A DNA stretch of 64,000 nucleotides from Paenibacillus ihumii (GTDB lineage: Bacteria > Bacillota > Bacilli > Paenibacillales > Paenibacillaceae), in assembly GCF_001403875.1 (NCBI RefSeq), contig NZ_LN884298.1, forward strand, positions 62,001 to 126,000, in the 5' to 3' direction. Position 1 is the first letter of the stretch. Each line of letters opens with the position of its first letter. Shown here piece by piece: positions 30,835 to 39,508 of this stretch. The translations under genes were made by a program, and so were the position numbers. The notes under the pieces were generated by a model that did no database searches, was not told the origin of the DNA, and worked only from the letters and a program-made list of their open reading frames with translations.

Positions 30835-30900
30835 GTATGCAGACCGCGTCAGCGGTAATTTTTCTTGTGATATCAGGGTTCGAGCCCCGAAGCCGCATAC
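30835..30900. other. tRNA-like inverted-repeat element
   Basis: A 66-base element closed by GTATGC / GCATAC contains a CCGC-GTCA-GCGG hairpin and a GGGTTCGAGCCCC segment resembling a tRNA T-arm. No anticodon stem can be drawn and the spacing is wrong for a functional tRNA. It may be a decayed tRNA or an unrelated structured element. It lies between the hpf terminator and the secA promoter in an otherwise empty 327-base gap. Confidence 0.3.
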
Positions 30901-30912
30901 GTCCCGCCATCT

Positions 30913-30945
30913 AAAAAGAGCCCTATCCGCGGGCGGATAAGGCTC
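30913..30945 (-). terminator. terminator of hpf
   Basis: Minus-strand GAGCCTTATCCGC pairs with GCGGATAGGGCTC (one mismatch) around CC, followed by TTTTTAG. Confidence 0.88.
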
Positions 30946-31013
30946 GTTTCCTTAAGTTCAATTGCAAGAATTACCATGCCATTCATACAATCGTCGTGGT
31001 TGGATACGTTCTG

Positions 31014-31562
31014 CTAGCCCTGCTCGATCAAACCATATTTCCCATCATTTCGTCTATAGACGACGTTCAGCTCTTTAGTATCAATGTTGGAGAATACAAA
31101 GAAATTATGGCCGACCATATTCATTTGCAGTATGGCTTCTTCCACGTCCATTGGTTTCATTGTAAACCGCTTCGTGCGGACGACTTCCAGATCATCGCTA
31201 TCCGCTTCCTCCACGGCTACCGAACCGCCATTCTCAACGAACAGGCTCTTCAGGCTGCCCTCCTGGCGGAACTTGCGATTGATCTTCGTCTTATGCTTGC
31301 GTATTTGGCGTTCGAGCTTGTCCACGACGGCATCGATCGATGCGTACATGTCATCACTGCGATCCTCAGCGCGAAGCACGACGCCGGTGAGGGGAATCGT
31401 AACCTCGACCGTATGCAAACCGCGTACGACACTTAAAGTGACGTAGCCTTCTGAGGTAGGGGGTGCTTCAAAGTACTTGTCAAGTCGACTGAGCTTCTTG
31501 TCTACGTAATCTCGCAGTGCATCAGTCACTTCAATTTGCTGTCCACGAATACTAAAATTCAT
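31014..31562 (-). CDS. hpf: long-form ribosome hibernation promoting factor
   Basis: A 182-residue protein. The N-terminal domain (about 1-100: MNFSIRGQQIEVTDALRDYVDKKL) is the S30AE/YfiA ribosome-binding fold; the C-terminal domain (about 125-182: VRTKRFTMKPMDVEEAI...NVVYRRNDGKYGLIEQG) dimerises 70S ribosomes into 100S particles. This is the long form typical of Bacillota (B. subtilis YvyD). It acts in the cytoplasm in stationary phase. ATG 31562 has AAAGGAGGAG. Position upstream of secA is conserved with B. subtilis. Confidence 0.96.
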   Translation of the reverse strand: MNFSIRGQQIEVTDALRDYVDKKLSRLDKYFEAPPTSEGYVTLSVVRGLHTVEVTIPLTGVVLRAEDRSDDMYASIDAVVDKLERQIRKHKTKINRKFRQEGSLKSLFVENGGSVAVEEADSDDLEVVRTKRFTMKPMDVEEAILQMNMVGHNFFVFSNIDTKELNVVYRRNDGKYGLIEQG

Positions 31563-31591
31563 AGGGCACTCCTCCTTTGCTTTGCACCTAT

Positions 31592-31620
31592 ATTATACCA
31601 TGGTGTTAAGGCAATGTAAA
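31592..31620 (-). promoter_or_regulatory. sigma-A promoter of hpf
   Basis: Minus-strand TTTACA, 17-base spacer, TATAAT, about 30 bases before the hpf start. No sigma-B-like sequence was noticed, unlike what is known for B. subtilis yvyD. Confidence 0.75.
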
Positions 31621-31645
31621 AAGTGTTAACGCAGGATTAACGCCT

Positions 31646-31689
31646 AAAAAAAGACCAAGCCCTTTTACGCTCGCGCCAGGCTTGGCCTT
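31646..31689 (-). terminator. terminator between csp and hpf
   Basis: Minus-strand AAGGCCAAGCC pairs with GGCTTGGTCTT (one mismatch) around a long loop and is followed by a run of seven Ts, just upstream of the hpf promoter. Confidence 0.8.
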
Positions 31690-31800
31690 GTATTATGTGT
31701 GACAAATTGGTGCACTACATATCAAGCGTATGCAGCCTTTTTTCTCGTTATAACTGCTGTTAATTGCTACAGTTTCATTTACAATCTGCAAACGCTTGCG

Positions 31801-31833
31801 AAATAAAATGAAAGACCCGGGGGATCCCGGGTC
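31801..31833 (-). terminator. terminator of the cold-shock gene
   Basis: Minus-strand GACCCGGG and CCCGGGTC form an 8-bp GC-rich stem with a 4-base loop, followed by TTTCATTTTATTT. Together with the hairpin at 31646-31689 it gives two terminators in series. Confidence 0.8.
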
Positions 31834-31898
31834 CATGCTAGCGAATCTTCAATTGTTAACCATCGTACCGTTATATGTAGGTCGGCTCTGCCGGATGA

Positions 31899-32096
31899 TT
31901 ATAATTTGATTACGTTAGCCGCTTGCGGTCCGCGAGCGCCTTCAACGATCTCGAACTCAACGGATTGTCCTTCTTCCAGCGTCTTGAAGCCTTCAGCTTG
32001 GATTGCGGAGAAGTGTACGAACACGTCTGCGCCTTCTTCAGTCTCGATAAAGCCATAACCCTTCTCTGCGTTAAACCATTTCACTTTACCTTGCAT
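31899..32096 (-). CDS. cold-shock protein, CspB/CspD type
   Basis: A 65-residue single OB-fold RNA/DNA-binding protein. RNP1 (KGYGFIE, residues 13-19) and RNP2 (DVFVHFSAI, residues 25-33) are intact, and the length and acidic composition match the B. subtilis CspB group. It acts as an RNA chaperone. Monocistronic, with its own sigma-A promoter and two terminators downstream; the leader is only about 50 bases, so no long cold-sensing leader is evident. Confidence 0.96.
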   Translation of the reverse strand: MQGKVKWFNAEKGYGFIETEEGADVFVHFSAIQAEGFKTLEEGQSVEFEIVEGARGPQAANVIKL

Positions 32097-32151
32097 TCAC
32101 TAACATTCCCTTCATTGTCAAATAAGAGTGTGAACCAAGCTCACATTTCTG

Positions 32152-32181
32152 ACTATACCACTCCAGCTTAAATTGTGTCAA
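32152..32181 (-). promoter_or_regulatory. sigma-A promoter of the cold-shock gene
   Basis: Minus-strand TTGACA (32181-32176), 18-base spacer, TATAGT (32157-32152); consensus -35 and near-consensus -10. Confidence 0.75.
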
Positions 32182-32251
32182 TTGGAAAAGAAAAGGTTTT
32201 ACTGTTAATTTATTGTAAAATATTGTCGTAAAAGCGAATTGACCCATTTAG

Positions 32252-33442
32252 CTAGCGGAGGCAGAAATGCGCTTGTATTTTATTAACCGCTTTGACCACA
32301 TCCGAAACATCCGAGTTCGTCATTTTCGGAAATAAAGGTAATGTAATAGCAGAAGAATAAAAAACTTCAGCATTAGGGCATAATCCGCGTTCATAACCAA
32401 GCTTCTGATAGTAAGGCTGGAAATAGACTGGAATATAATGTACCTGAACACCTATGCCTTCGGCTCTGAGGGCCTCAAACCAATCCTTCCGGCTTCCTCT
32501 AAATTGATCAGGATCCCATCTGGTTACATATAGATGCCAACTTGATTGTGCTTGTCCCAATTGCTTTGGCAGTATGATTCCTGGCAAATCAGACAGCTGC
32601 TCATTATAAATTGATGCAATCTCTTTTCTTCTCTGGATAAATCGGTCTATTTTACTCATCTGGCTTAACCCAAGAGCCGCTTGAATATCAGTCATTCTGT
32701 AATTATAGCCAAGCTCCTGCATTTCATAATACCACGGACCTTCGTTACGAATTAAAGCTTCTGGATCTCTAGTCATACCATGATTACGGAATAGCAGGAG
32801 CTTGTTATAATATTCTTCACTGTCCGTAGTAATAATTCCACCTTCTCCTGTAGTCACATGCTTAACAGGGTGGAAGCTAAACATCGTCATATCTGCCAAG
32901 GAACCAACCTTTTGACCAGCATAGACGGCTCCCAATGAATGCGCGGCATCTTGTATAAATACTAAATTATGATCACGGGCCAGCATCGAAATCCGATCAA
33001 CTTCAACGGGTTGTCCACTAAAATCCACTGCAATAATCGCTTTAGTTTTTTCGGTGATTTTCGACTCAATCTCCAACGGGTCGACATTATAGGTTTCTAT
33101 GTCGATATCCGCGAATACAGGTGTCCCGCCCTGATACAAAACGCAATTACTACTTGCTAAAAAAGTTATTGGCGTAGTAATGACTTCATCGCCTTCGCCA
33201 ATGCCTGCAGCAAAGCACGCCCCATGCAATGCTGACGTACCATTTGCGAAAGCTACTGCATACTTAGCACCGACATAGTTTGCTACTTTAGATTCAAAGG
33301 CTTCTATAGTCGGTCCCTGGGTAATAAAGTCCCCTCGCAGCACGTTTACAACTGCTGCAATATCATCTTCCTCCAGCCATTGCTGCCCATAAGGCAAGAG
33401 AGAACTCCGGACAGGAGGTAATTTACGATATTCTTCAGACAT
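32252..33442 (-). CDS. pseC: PseC-like UDP-4-keto sugar aminotransferase
   Basis: A 396-residue DegT/DnrJ/EryC1-type PLP aminotransferase, most like PseC, which aminates C4 of the UDP-4-keto-6-deoxy sugar made by PseB in pseudaminic acid synthesis. The PLP lysine is K194 in SFHPVKHVTTGEGG, the family's diagnostic segment; ANGTSALHGA and FIQDAAHSLGA supply cofactor contacts. AAGGAGG eight bases before ATG 33442 fixes the start, although the frame is open to 33469. It is the last gene of the glycosylation island, 26 bases after the preceding epimerase gene and 17 kb from the PseB gene it should follow in the pathway. Confidence 0.88.
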   Translation of the reverse strand: MSEEYRKLPPVRSSLLPYGQQWLEEDDIAAVVNVLRGDFITQGPTIEAFESKVANYVGAKYAVAFANGTSALHGACFAAGIGEGDEVITTPITFLASSNCVLYQGGTPVFADIDIETYNVDPLEIESKITEKTKAIIAVDFSGQPVEVDRISMLARDHNLVFIQDAAHSLGAVYAGQKVGSLADMTMFSFHPVKHVTTGEGGIITTDSEEYYNKLLLFRNHGMTRDPEALIRNEGPWYYEMQELGYNYRMTDIQAALGLSQMSKIDRFIQRRKEIASIYNEQLSDLPGIILPKQLGQAQSSWHLYVTRWDPDQFRGSRKDWFEALRAEGIGVQVHYIPVYFQPYYQKLGYERGLCPNAEVFYSSAITLPLFPKMTNSDVSDVVKAVNKIQAHFCLR

Positions 33443-33468
33443 CCCTGGCTCCTCCTTATTAGTTCCCA

Positions 33469-34416
33469 TTAAACTAAGCCGCCGTTACGAATCCATTCTC
33501 TTGTCCGATGAATACCATCCTCCAGATTAACTTCTGGCTTCCATTGTAATAGTCTATTGGCTTTACTATAATTACAGAGCAATTTCTGAATTTCGCTCTG
33601 AGGATGGATATGCTCTACATGCTTTATCCTGGACGAATCCCCCGAGATCAGCAATGCCAGATCATTAATGGTAATATCTCTACCAAGCCCTGCATTCACG
33701 ATTTCTCCATTAACTGTGTCAGAAAAGCCAGCCAAAACTACGAAACGAGCGCAATCTTCGACATAAAGCAAATCACGAGTCTGGGAGCCATCACCATAAA
33801 TATTAAGCGCCTTGCCCTCAAGATCGTTCTTAATAAAGATAGCTACAACTCCGCCTTCGCCACCTGTCTTTTGAAAAGGTCCATAAGTGTTGAACGGCCG
33901 AATCACGACGGTTGGCAAACCATAAGCATAATAATAAGAAAGAACCATATTCTCGGCCGCCACTTTGGCTCCGGCATACGGAGACGCCGGCTTGGTCGGA
34001 TGCAATTCGTTAATGCCCTTCTCATCATTGCAGCGGTCATAGACCATGCAAGTACTCATAAACACTACCTTGGTCCGATGCTTGCGGCACTGCTCCAAAA
34101 TATAAAAAGTACCAATTGTATCATTATTAAATGTAGTTCGAGGATCATCAATAGAATCCTGAACATTAATAGAGGCGCCAAGATGATAACAAATGCTGAA
34201 TTGATGATTGTCGAATAATTCCCCTAACAGTTCTTCATCCAGAATCGTTCCTTTAATGAACTGCTTAAAACCGGGATGATCGCAAAATTCGCTAATATTC
34301 TCTTCCCGTCCGTTCGACAAATCGTCAAGAATCCAAACATTGTGGCCTTCATCCAGCAGCCTTTTGGCCACCCAACGGCCGATAAAACCGGCCCCGCCGG
34401 TGAGTAGGATATTCAT
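33469..34416 (-). CDS. NAD-dependent sugar epimerase/dehydratase
   Basis: A 315-residue extended short-chain dehydrogenase. NAD motif GGAGFIG at residues 7-13; catalytic Y147 and K151 in SPYAGAKVAAEN; Ser/Thr in MSTCMVYD. It belongs to the UDP-glucose 4-epimerase/GDP-mannose dehydratase group; substrate is not readable from sequence. AGGAGG precedes ATG 34416. It is not one of the six standard pseudaminic acid enzymes, so it may replace a step, supply another nonulosonate isomer, or make a separate sugar for the glycan. Confidence 0.85.
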   Translation of the reverse strand: MNILLTGGAGFIGRWVAKRLLDEGHNVWILDDLSNGREENISEFCDHPGFKQFIKGTILDEELLGELFDNHQFSICYHLGASINVQDSIDDPRTTFNNDTIGTFYILEQCRKHRTKVVFMSTCMVYDRCNDEKGINELHPTKPASPYAGAKVAAENMVLSYYYAYGLPTVVIRPFNTYGPFQKTGGEGGVVAIFIKNDLEGKALNIYGDGSQTRDLLYVEDCARFVVLAGFSDTVNGEIVNAGLGRDITINDLALLISGDSSRIKHVEHIHPQSEIQKLLCNYSKANRLLQWKPEVNLEDGIHRTREWIRNGGLV

Positions 34417-34485
34417 AAACAGACTCCTCCTGCTTCTAAAATTGAAAGTAATCGAGCTTATTTAAGAGATAGTCTTTGAAAAGCC

Positions 34486-35535
34486 TTAGATCAGTTCCCA
34501 GGTAATTGGCGTTCCTTTGGAAGCATCCCGGCTAATTCTTCTGCCTAACAATTGATCCAAATACTTCGTCGGCAGTCCGCTCCCTGGGCGTATCGCCTTC
34601 ACATTTTCCCTGGTGAAAATATCCCCCTGCTTCATATCCTGGGAAATGTATAGAGAGCGGCGATGCTTCAGCGACTGAATTTCACCTTCTGTAGCAGCTC
34701 CATAGGTTACCTCGCCTAAAGACTGCCATGCCCGCTCCGCCTCGGTTACCAGTGCCGCCATTTCTTCAGGCTCGAGGGAAAATGCCGCATCCACTCCGCC
34801 GTCTGCCCGTCTCAGAGTAAAGTGCTTCTCGATCACGGTGGCTCCTAAAGCAACACTTGCCACGGACACGCCGACTCCCATCGTATGGTCGGAAATCCCT
34901 ACTTGGCAGTTAAACAACTGCTCCATATGAGGGATCGTAACAATATTGGTATTCTCAGGCGATGCCGGATAAGTGCTTGTACACTTAAGCAGCACGATAT
35001 CCTTTGCACCCGCCTCTCTCGCAGCCCGTACCGTCTCATCCAATTCAGCGATCGTGGCCATTCCTGTAGAAATAATGATTGGTTTGCCGGTAGAGGCAAC
35101 CTTGCGGATCAGCTGGATATCGGTATTTTCGAAAGAGGCAATTTTGTAGGCAGGTACATTAAGCGACTCCAGAAAATCGACAGCCGTCTCGTCAAATGGT
35201 GTGCTGAACGCCAAAATCCCTAATTCCTTACACTTCTCGAAAATAGGCTTATGCCATTCCCACGGCGTATATGCTTCTTGGTATAAACGATATAAAGAGC
35301 TGCCTTTCCATAAGCTGTTCGGGTCCTCAATAAAGAAATCTCCATCATGGATATCCAGCGTCATCGTATCCGCCGTATAGGTCTGAAGCTTTAACGCGTC
35401 AGCCCCCGCCTTGGCGGCAGCTTCAACAATCGCCAAAGCCCGGTCAAGGGAATGATTGTGATTCCCCGACATCTCGGCGATTATAAATGGCTTATGACTT
35501 TTGCCAACCCAACGGTTGCCGATTTGGAATTGCAT
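34486..35535 (-). CDS. pseI: PseI/NeuB-family nonulosonate synthase
   Basis: A 349-residue synthase that condenses phosphoenolpyruvate with a six-carbon amino sugar to make a nine-carbon sialic-acid-like sugar. The NeuB barrel is clear (FIIAEMSGNHNHSLDRAL, ALKLQTYTADTMTLD, STPFDETAVDFLE, KIASFE) and the C-terminal SAF/antifreeze-like domain (about 290-349) closes the active site. The TADTMTLD signature favours the pseudaminic acid branch. The start is ATG 35535, seven bases after AAGGAG; the gene overlaps the end of the upstream HAD gene by 44 bases, so they are coupled. Confidence 0.9.
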   Translation of the reverse strand: MQFQIGNRWVGKSHKPFIIAEMSGNHNHSLDRALAIVEAAAKAGADALKLQTYTADTMTLDIHDGDFFIEDPNSLWKGSSLYRLYQEAYTPWEWHKPIFEKCKELGILAFSTPFDETAVDFLESLNVPAYKIASFENTDIQLIRKVASTGKPIIISTGMATIAELDETVRAAREAGAKDIVLLKCTSTYPASPENTNIVTIPHMEQLFNCQVGISDHTMGVGVSVASVALGATVIEKHFTLRRADGGVDAAFSLEPEEMAALVTEAERAWQSLGEVTYGAATEGEIQSLKHRRSLYISQDMKQGDIFTRENVKAIRPGSGLPTKYLDQLLGRRISRDASKGTPITWELI

Positions 35536-36208
35536 GAGTAATCTCCTTCTTCCATAGTTCATCTAAGGTTTTTATTGTGATATCCGCTTCAAACTCCGCC
35601 GATTTTTGAATGTCTGCAAATCCGCCCCTAAGTATTCTAACGGTTTTAAACCCTAAGGGCTTTATACCGACAAAATCCTTATGTGGATTGTCCCCTATAT
35701 AGACAACATCTGACGGTTTAACATTCTCCTTGGCACAAATCTGCATGAAGCAATAAGGGGAAGGCTTTTCATTCTTAATGCCAAACCTACGAGAAATGTA
35801 ACATTTCCGAATAGCAGGATGATCATACAAACCAAGTGCTTGTAGCTTGCGGTACTGAACCCACTTGTTCCCGTCAGTAACAATATATAAGGGAGTCCCC
35901 ATTTTCTGAAATTGTTCCAAGCACTTAACTGAATCTTCATAGAGATGAATCTGCGGATCATGGCTCCGGTATACACTTAGACATTCTTTGACATTGGCCT
36001 TTGAATATTTCCCATAATGACTCAATAAACTGTCAAAAATTTGTCCTCGCCCCTTAGACTTAAGTACACTTAGCATTATTTTCATACTCTCGTCGGTCGG
36101 AAGATCAAATCGCTCTAACAAATACATTGCCACAGCATAAAAACCACTGTGTACATAAGTTATTTCCTCATAAAGTGTATCATCTAGATCGAATACGACT
36201 ATTTTCAT
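35492..36208 (-). CDS. HAD-family hydrolase
   Basis: A 238-residue haloacid-dehalogenase-type phosphatase. Motif I DLDDTLY gives nucleophile D7 and acid D9; motif II is IVTDGN, motif III a Lys in KNEKPSP, motif IV YIGDNPHKD. Cap type resembles the small-molecule phosphatase group. Overlaps the preceding gene by four bases (ATGA) and pseI by 44. The classical Pse pathway has no phosphatase step, so it may hydrolyse a sugar phosphate intermediate of a variant route or a side product. Function inferred only from context. Confidence 0.85.
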   Translation of the reverse strand: MKIVVFDLDDTLYEEITYVHSGFYAVAMYLLERFDLPTDESMKIMLSVLKSKGRGQIFDSLLSHYGKYSKANVKECLSVYRSHDPQIHLYEDSVKCLEQFQKMGTPLYIVTDGNKWVQYRKLQALGLYDHPAIRKCYISRRFGIKNEKPSPYCFMQICAKENVKPSDVVYIGDNPHKDFVGIKPLGFKTVRILRGGFADIQKSAEFEADITIKTLDELWKKEITHAIPNRQPLGWQKS

Positions 36209-38112
36209 TGAATAAGATCCTCTGCGTATCGTACTAGGCGCTTCTCCTTGGCGGATCGAACGAAGGGATATTCCTCCAAATCACTGCCTGCTGCCTCAAG
36301 AAGAAACCAATAAAAACTATCCAATCCTGCTTCAATACTCAACCTGGAGGCACCGCCGAAGCGGGAATTACATTCAATAAAGTGGTATCCTCCAACTTGA
36401 TCAATCATTACTTGAAAAACTGCATGACCATACAATCCTAATTTCTCAGCAAACTCAGCGCATTGAAGTTCCAGAGCTTCTTCACGGAATGTCGTAGTAA
36501 TTTGAGATTCACCATTCACTACAAGCTCTCGCTTTCGGACAACAGCCGCTTTACACCTGCCATTCTTTTGAACATAAACATCGACACTCACTTCTTCTCC
36601 TGGAATATATGGCTGATAGACTGGTTCCTTCAATGTCAGTGCATGGATCAATGCCTCTTCTTGACTTAAATTCAAGCCAATTGACTCCGAACCAGCCCCG
36701 TACCGTTCTTTAACTACTAAGGAAGAAGCTTTTAAATGATCCATCTGTTCTTCAGTAGGAATGACCGAAAATCCAAGCTCAAGCCCGCGGCGATAAAATT
36801 TCAGTTTATCCAGGCAAGTCTCAACAGCTTCTGGATCCGATACCATTACATGAATACCTTTGCGATACAGTTGTTGTTTATACTCCGAGAAGAAAGTAAG
36901 TTCGCCATCCCTTGTAGGAATAATATATTTTATATTTTGTTCAACACATGCGGCCAACAATTCTTCAAAGCTCATTTGGTCAAGTCGCGGCATCTGCCAG
37001 AAGGAGTCGGTAAAATATCGACCGAGTGCATTAGCATTGCTATCTGCGCCTACAATTTGAATGGGCTGACCGAGTTTTTGTATCCCCTTAGCTATGCATT
37101 TTAGTAATGGAACTTTTCTGGATACACTCGATACCATAACCGCCCCTATACCAGCTTGCTGTAAGCTAGTTCCCTGTTTGCTTCTATAATGGGTAATCAA
37201 CTCTGGTATTGTATCTTCAATCTGCCTCTCTGGTCTCCAACCGGTTAGTACTTCATAATAAGTCATGTCCGCTTGAGAAGCTTCGTAAGGAATATCACTA
37301 ACGCCTTCGATCATTTTCATGCTAGGAAAGTGGAGCTTTAACACATTCAGTACTTCCTCTACCTTCCGGGCATTTCCATTTCCGAGATTAACTACACCGG
37401 TGGCTTCACTAATTGCCAGCCTTAACAATCCTTCCGCCACATCATTAGCGTATATATAATCGAACATTCCCTCTTTACGGTACACTTGGATCGTTTCATT
37501 GTTGAGTAAAGCCTGAATCCACCTTGAGATAATGTCTCTTGAATTTTTACCGTATACTCTATAAATTCTAGCTGAAACCGCAGTATAATGGGCAGTTGAA
37601 TGCTGTTGTAAGAAACGAAGTTCAATTTCATGCATCAACTTCGCCGCCCCGCATAAATTACGCGGGTAAATAGGAGCATGTTCTATTAAACTTGTTGCAG
37701 AAGCTGCCGCCTGCTCAAATTGATATAATTCCGGATTATAAATTAAATAACTTGACGCAAATACTACTCTCTCCAAAGAAGTACAATCTTTAAGACAATC
37801 CATAAGGTGATGGCTTAAGTTCACATTGTGACGCTCATTTTCATCCCAGAACTCATAGCTTTCCTCGGAACGTTCAAACGTAGCTGCAAGGTGGAAAAAA
37901 TATTCTGGGGAGAACTCCAGCAGCTCGTCTTTCGTAATTTCATTTAAATCGCCTTGACGATAACGAACAGACTTGGGCCAATGCTCAGGTCTTGGCTTTA
38001 GATCACCTACAAACACTGTAGCTCCCGCGTCAATAAGCTTACTTACTAGCTCAGTGCCTATTACCCCCGCTCCCCCGCTAACAAAAACCCGCTTACCCTT
38101 CAGCATGTTCAT
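36205..38112 (-). CDS. SDR / ATP-grasp fusion protein
   Basis: A 635-residue two-domain protein. Residues 1-313 are an extended short-chain dehydrogenase with an intact NAD motif (SGGAGVIG, 12-19), but the usual YxxxK reads CGAAK (C154, K158), so the catalytic Tyr is missing. Residues about 325-635 are a CarB-like ATP-grasp ligase (start GIGAVMVSSVSRKVPLLK; SLVVKERYGAGSESIGL for ATP; FIECNSRFGGASRL with the metal-binding E..N). ATP-grasp enzymes join a carboxylate to an amine or thiol, so the protein may amidate an amino sugar with an amino acid. That is inference; I know no characterised protein of this layout. Coupled to neighbours on both sides (20- and 4-base overlaps). Confidence 0.85.
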   Translation of the reverse strand: MNMLKGKRVFVSGGAGVIGTELVSKLIDAGATVFVGDLKPRPEHWPKSVRYRQGDLNEITKDELLEFSPEYFFHLAATFERSEESYEFWDENERHNVNLSHHLMDCLKDCTSLERVVFASSYLIYNPELYQFEQAAASATSLIEHAPIYPRNLCGAAKLMHEIELRFLQQHSTAHYTAVSARIYRVYGKNSRDIISRWIQALLNNETIQVYRKEGMFDYIYANDVAEGLLRLAISEATGVVNLGNGNARKVEEVLNVLKLHFPSMKMIEGVSDIPYEASQADMTYYEVLTGWRPERQIEDTIPELITHYRSKQGTSLQQAGIGAVMVSSVSRKVPLLKCIAKGIQKLGQPIQIVGADSNANALGRYFTDSFWQMPRLDQMSFEELLAACVEQNIKYIIPTRDGELTFFSEYKQQLYRKGIHVMVSDPEAVETCLDKLKFYRRGLELGFSVIPTEEQMDHLKASSLVVKERYGAGSESIGLNLSQEEALIHALTLKEPVYQPYIPGEEVSVDVYVQKNGRCKAAVVRKRELVVNGESQITTTFREEALELQCAEFAEKLGLYGHAVFQVMIDQVGGYHFIECNSRFGGASRLSIEAGLDSFYWFLLEAAGSDLEEYPFVRSAKEKRLVRYAEDLIQ

Positions 38113-38677
38113 AATACTCCTTTATGCATCCATGTAATAAAGAATCGACAAATCGTCCATTTATAAACACATGTTCCTTCATTCGCCCTTCATAAAGAAA
38201 ACCGTTGTCCTGCAGCACTTGTATATGTAACGGCCGTATATCGAATGTTTCCGTATACAGCCGATTCAGTTCCAAATCATTAAACGCTATTCTTTTCATC
38301 AATTTCAAAAAAGCAGAGAAATCGGCTGTATATTGTCCAGCATTAGCTTCTTTACTTCGATCCGTCTTAACCAAATATGAAATTTCCGCCCTTTTATTGA
38401 TCCAATCCAAGTTCGTTAGCCCGCCATATCCGATAAGCTCTTCATTTAAGAAAAAACTAAACAATATAATACGAGTAGCTGGATCACTATAGGACGGCAA
38501 CACTACATTAGAAAAGTACCTTAACTGATCCTTATCCGTTAATACTTGATTCTGTCGCAATACGTCCATTTGTTCATTACGCCATTGCTTGATTACAAAC
38601 ATATCCTCTTCACGAATAGAGGTAACTTTGTATGTTCCTTGGATATAGCATTGCTGTTTCAAATGTATATAGCTCAT
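38093..38677 (-). CDS. GNAT acetyltransferase, PseH/SpsD-like
   Basis: A 194-residue GNAT-fold N-acetyltransferase. The fold shows as VTSIREEDMFVIKQWRNEQ at the start, the LIGYGGLTNLDW strand pair, and the LNRLYTETFDIRPLHIQVLQDNGF segment typical of the RimJ-like/PseH group, which acetylates the C4 amine of the altrosamine intermediate. An AGGGG ribosome site precedes ATG 38677. It overlaps the SDR/ATP-grasp gene by 20 bases. Confidence 0.82.
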   Translation of the reverse strand: MSYIHLKQQCYIQGTYKVTSIREEDMFVIKQWRNEQMDVLRQNQVLTDKDQLRYFSNVVLPSYSDPATRIILFSFFLNEELIGYGGLTNLDWINKRAEISYLVKTDRSKEANAGQYTADFSAFLKLMKRIAFNDLELNRLYTETFDIRPLHIQVLQDNGFLYEGRMKEHVFINGRFVDSLLHGCIKEYYEHAEG

Positions 38678-38737
38678 GTGTTTTTTGGCCCCTATACTGA
38701 ACTAATTTGATACACGACAATTATCTCCATAATATGG

Positions 38738-39484
38738 TTATTCCCCCAACCTCTTCTGACGGACAGTTGAATTAATTTCCGTTAATTCCGGCTCCCTTTC
38801 GAGAAGCCTATGGATATCTTCCCAATAAAAAATATCTCCCTTATATAATTCATCATATATCTTAGAGATTAGCTCCCAATCTTCATCCGTATCCAACGTC
38901 AATCTATATCCCGATTGGTCCGCATCATTCGCAAAAGCATAAACCTTAAATTGCTCCTGATGCTGATAAATATAAGGTGTAACATGCTCAAACTCATAAT
39001 CTTTCGTTGCTTGTTCATAGGTTTGTTCTAAAGCCTTAAAGCTAAACACTTCTGTATCCAACCCTCGAGGAAAAGTATTGCTTAAACCACTACTCACATA
39101 ATCGTAGTCGCCACTCAGGAAACATTGTATAACCTTATCGGAAATTAGAGGATCCAATAACGGACAGTCTGATGTAATACGTACAACAATATCAGCATTA
39201 GCTTGTTTAGCTGCCTCATAATAGCGGCACAGAACATGATCCTTACTGCCTCGATAAATAGTTACTTCATATCTCAAGGCCTCTTCGCAAATTGTTACAT
39301 CTTCTTCTTGGACAGTCGTTGCGACAATGATTTGGTCAATAGACGGTATTGCCTTACATCTAGTGATGACATGACCTAATACGGTTCGATCTCCAAGCCT
39401 CTTCATTACCTTGCCAGGCAAGCGTGTTGACCCCATACGGGCTTGGATGATTGCTATGATGTTTCCGCGATCTCTTTTTTTCAT
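38738..39484 (-). CDS. SpsF/PseF-like cytidylyltransferase
   Basis: A 248-residue nucleotidyltransferase that should activate the nonulosonate as its CMP form. The N-terminal signature IIAIIQARMGSTRLPGKVM, VVRITSDCPLLDP and the TPYIYQHQ region identify the SpsF/CMP-NeuAc synthetase group (B. subtilis SpsF, spore coat nonulosonate synthesis). AGGAG five bases before ATG 39484 fixes the start; an in-frame TTG at 39499 is part of that ribosome site. It begins 24 bases after the WcbI-like gene. Confidence 0.85.
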   Translation of the reverse strand: MKKRDRGNIIAIIQARMGSTRLPGKVMKRLGDRTVLGHVITRCKAIPSIDQIIVATTVQEEDVTICEEALRYEVTIYRGSKDHVLCRYYEAAKQANADIVVRITSDCPLLDPLISDKVIQCFLSGDYDYVSSGLSNTFPRGLDTEVFSFKALEQTYEQATKDYEFEHVTPYIYQHQEQFKVYAFANDADQSGYRLTLDTDEDWELISKIYDELYKGDIFYWEDIHRLLEREPELTEINSTVRQKRLGE

Positions 39485-39508
39485 TTTTTCTCCTGCCAAG
39501 TGTCTAAA

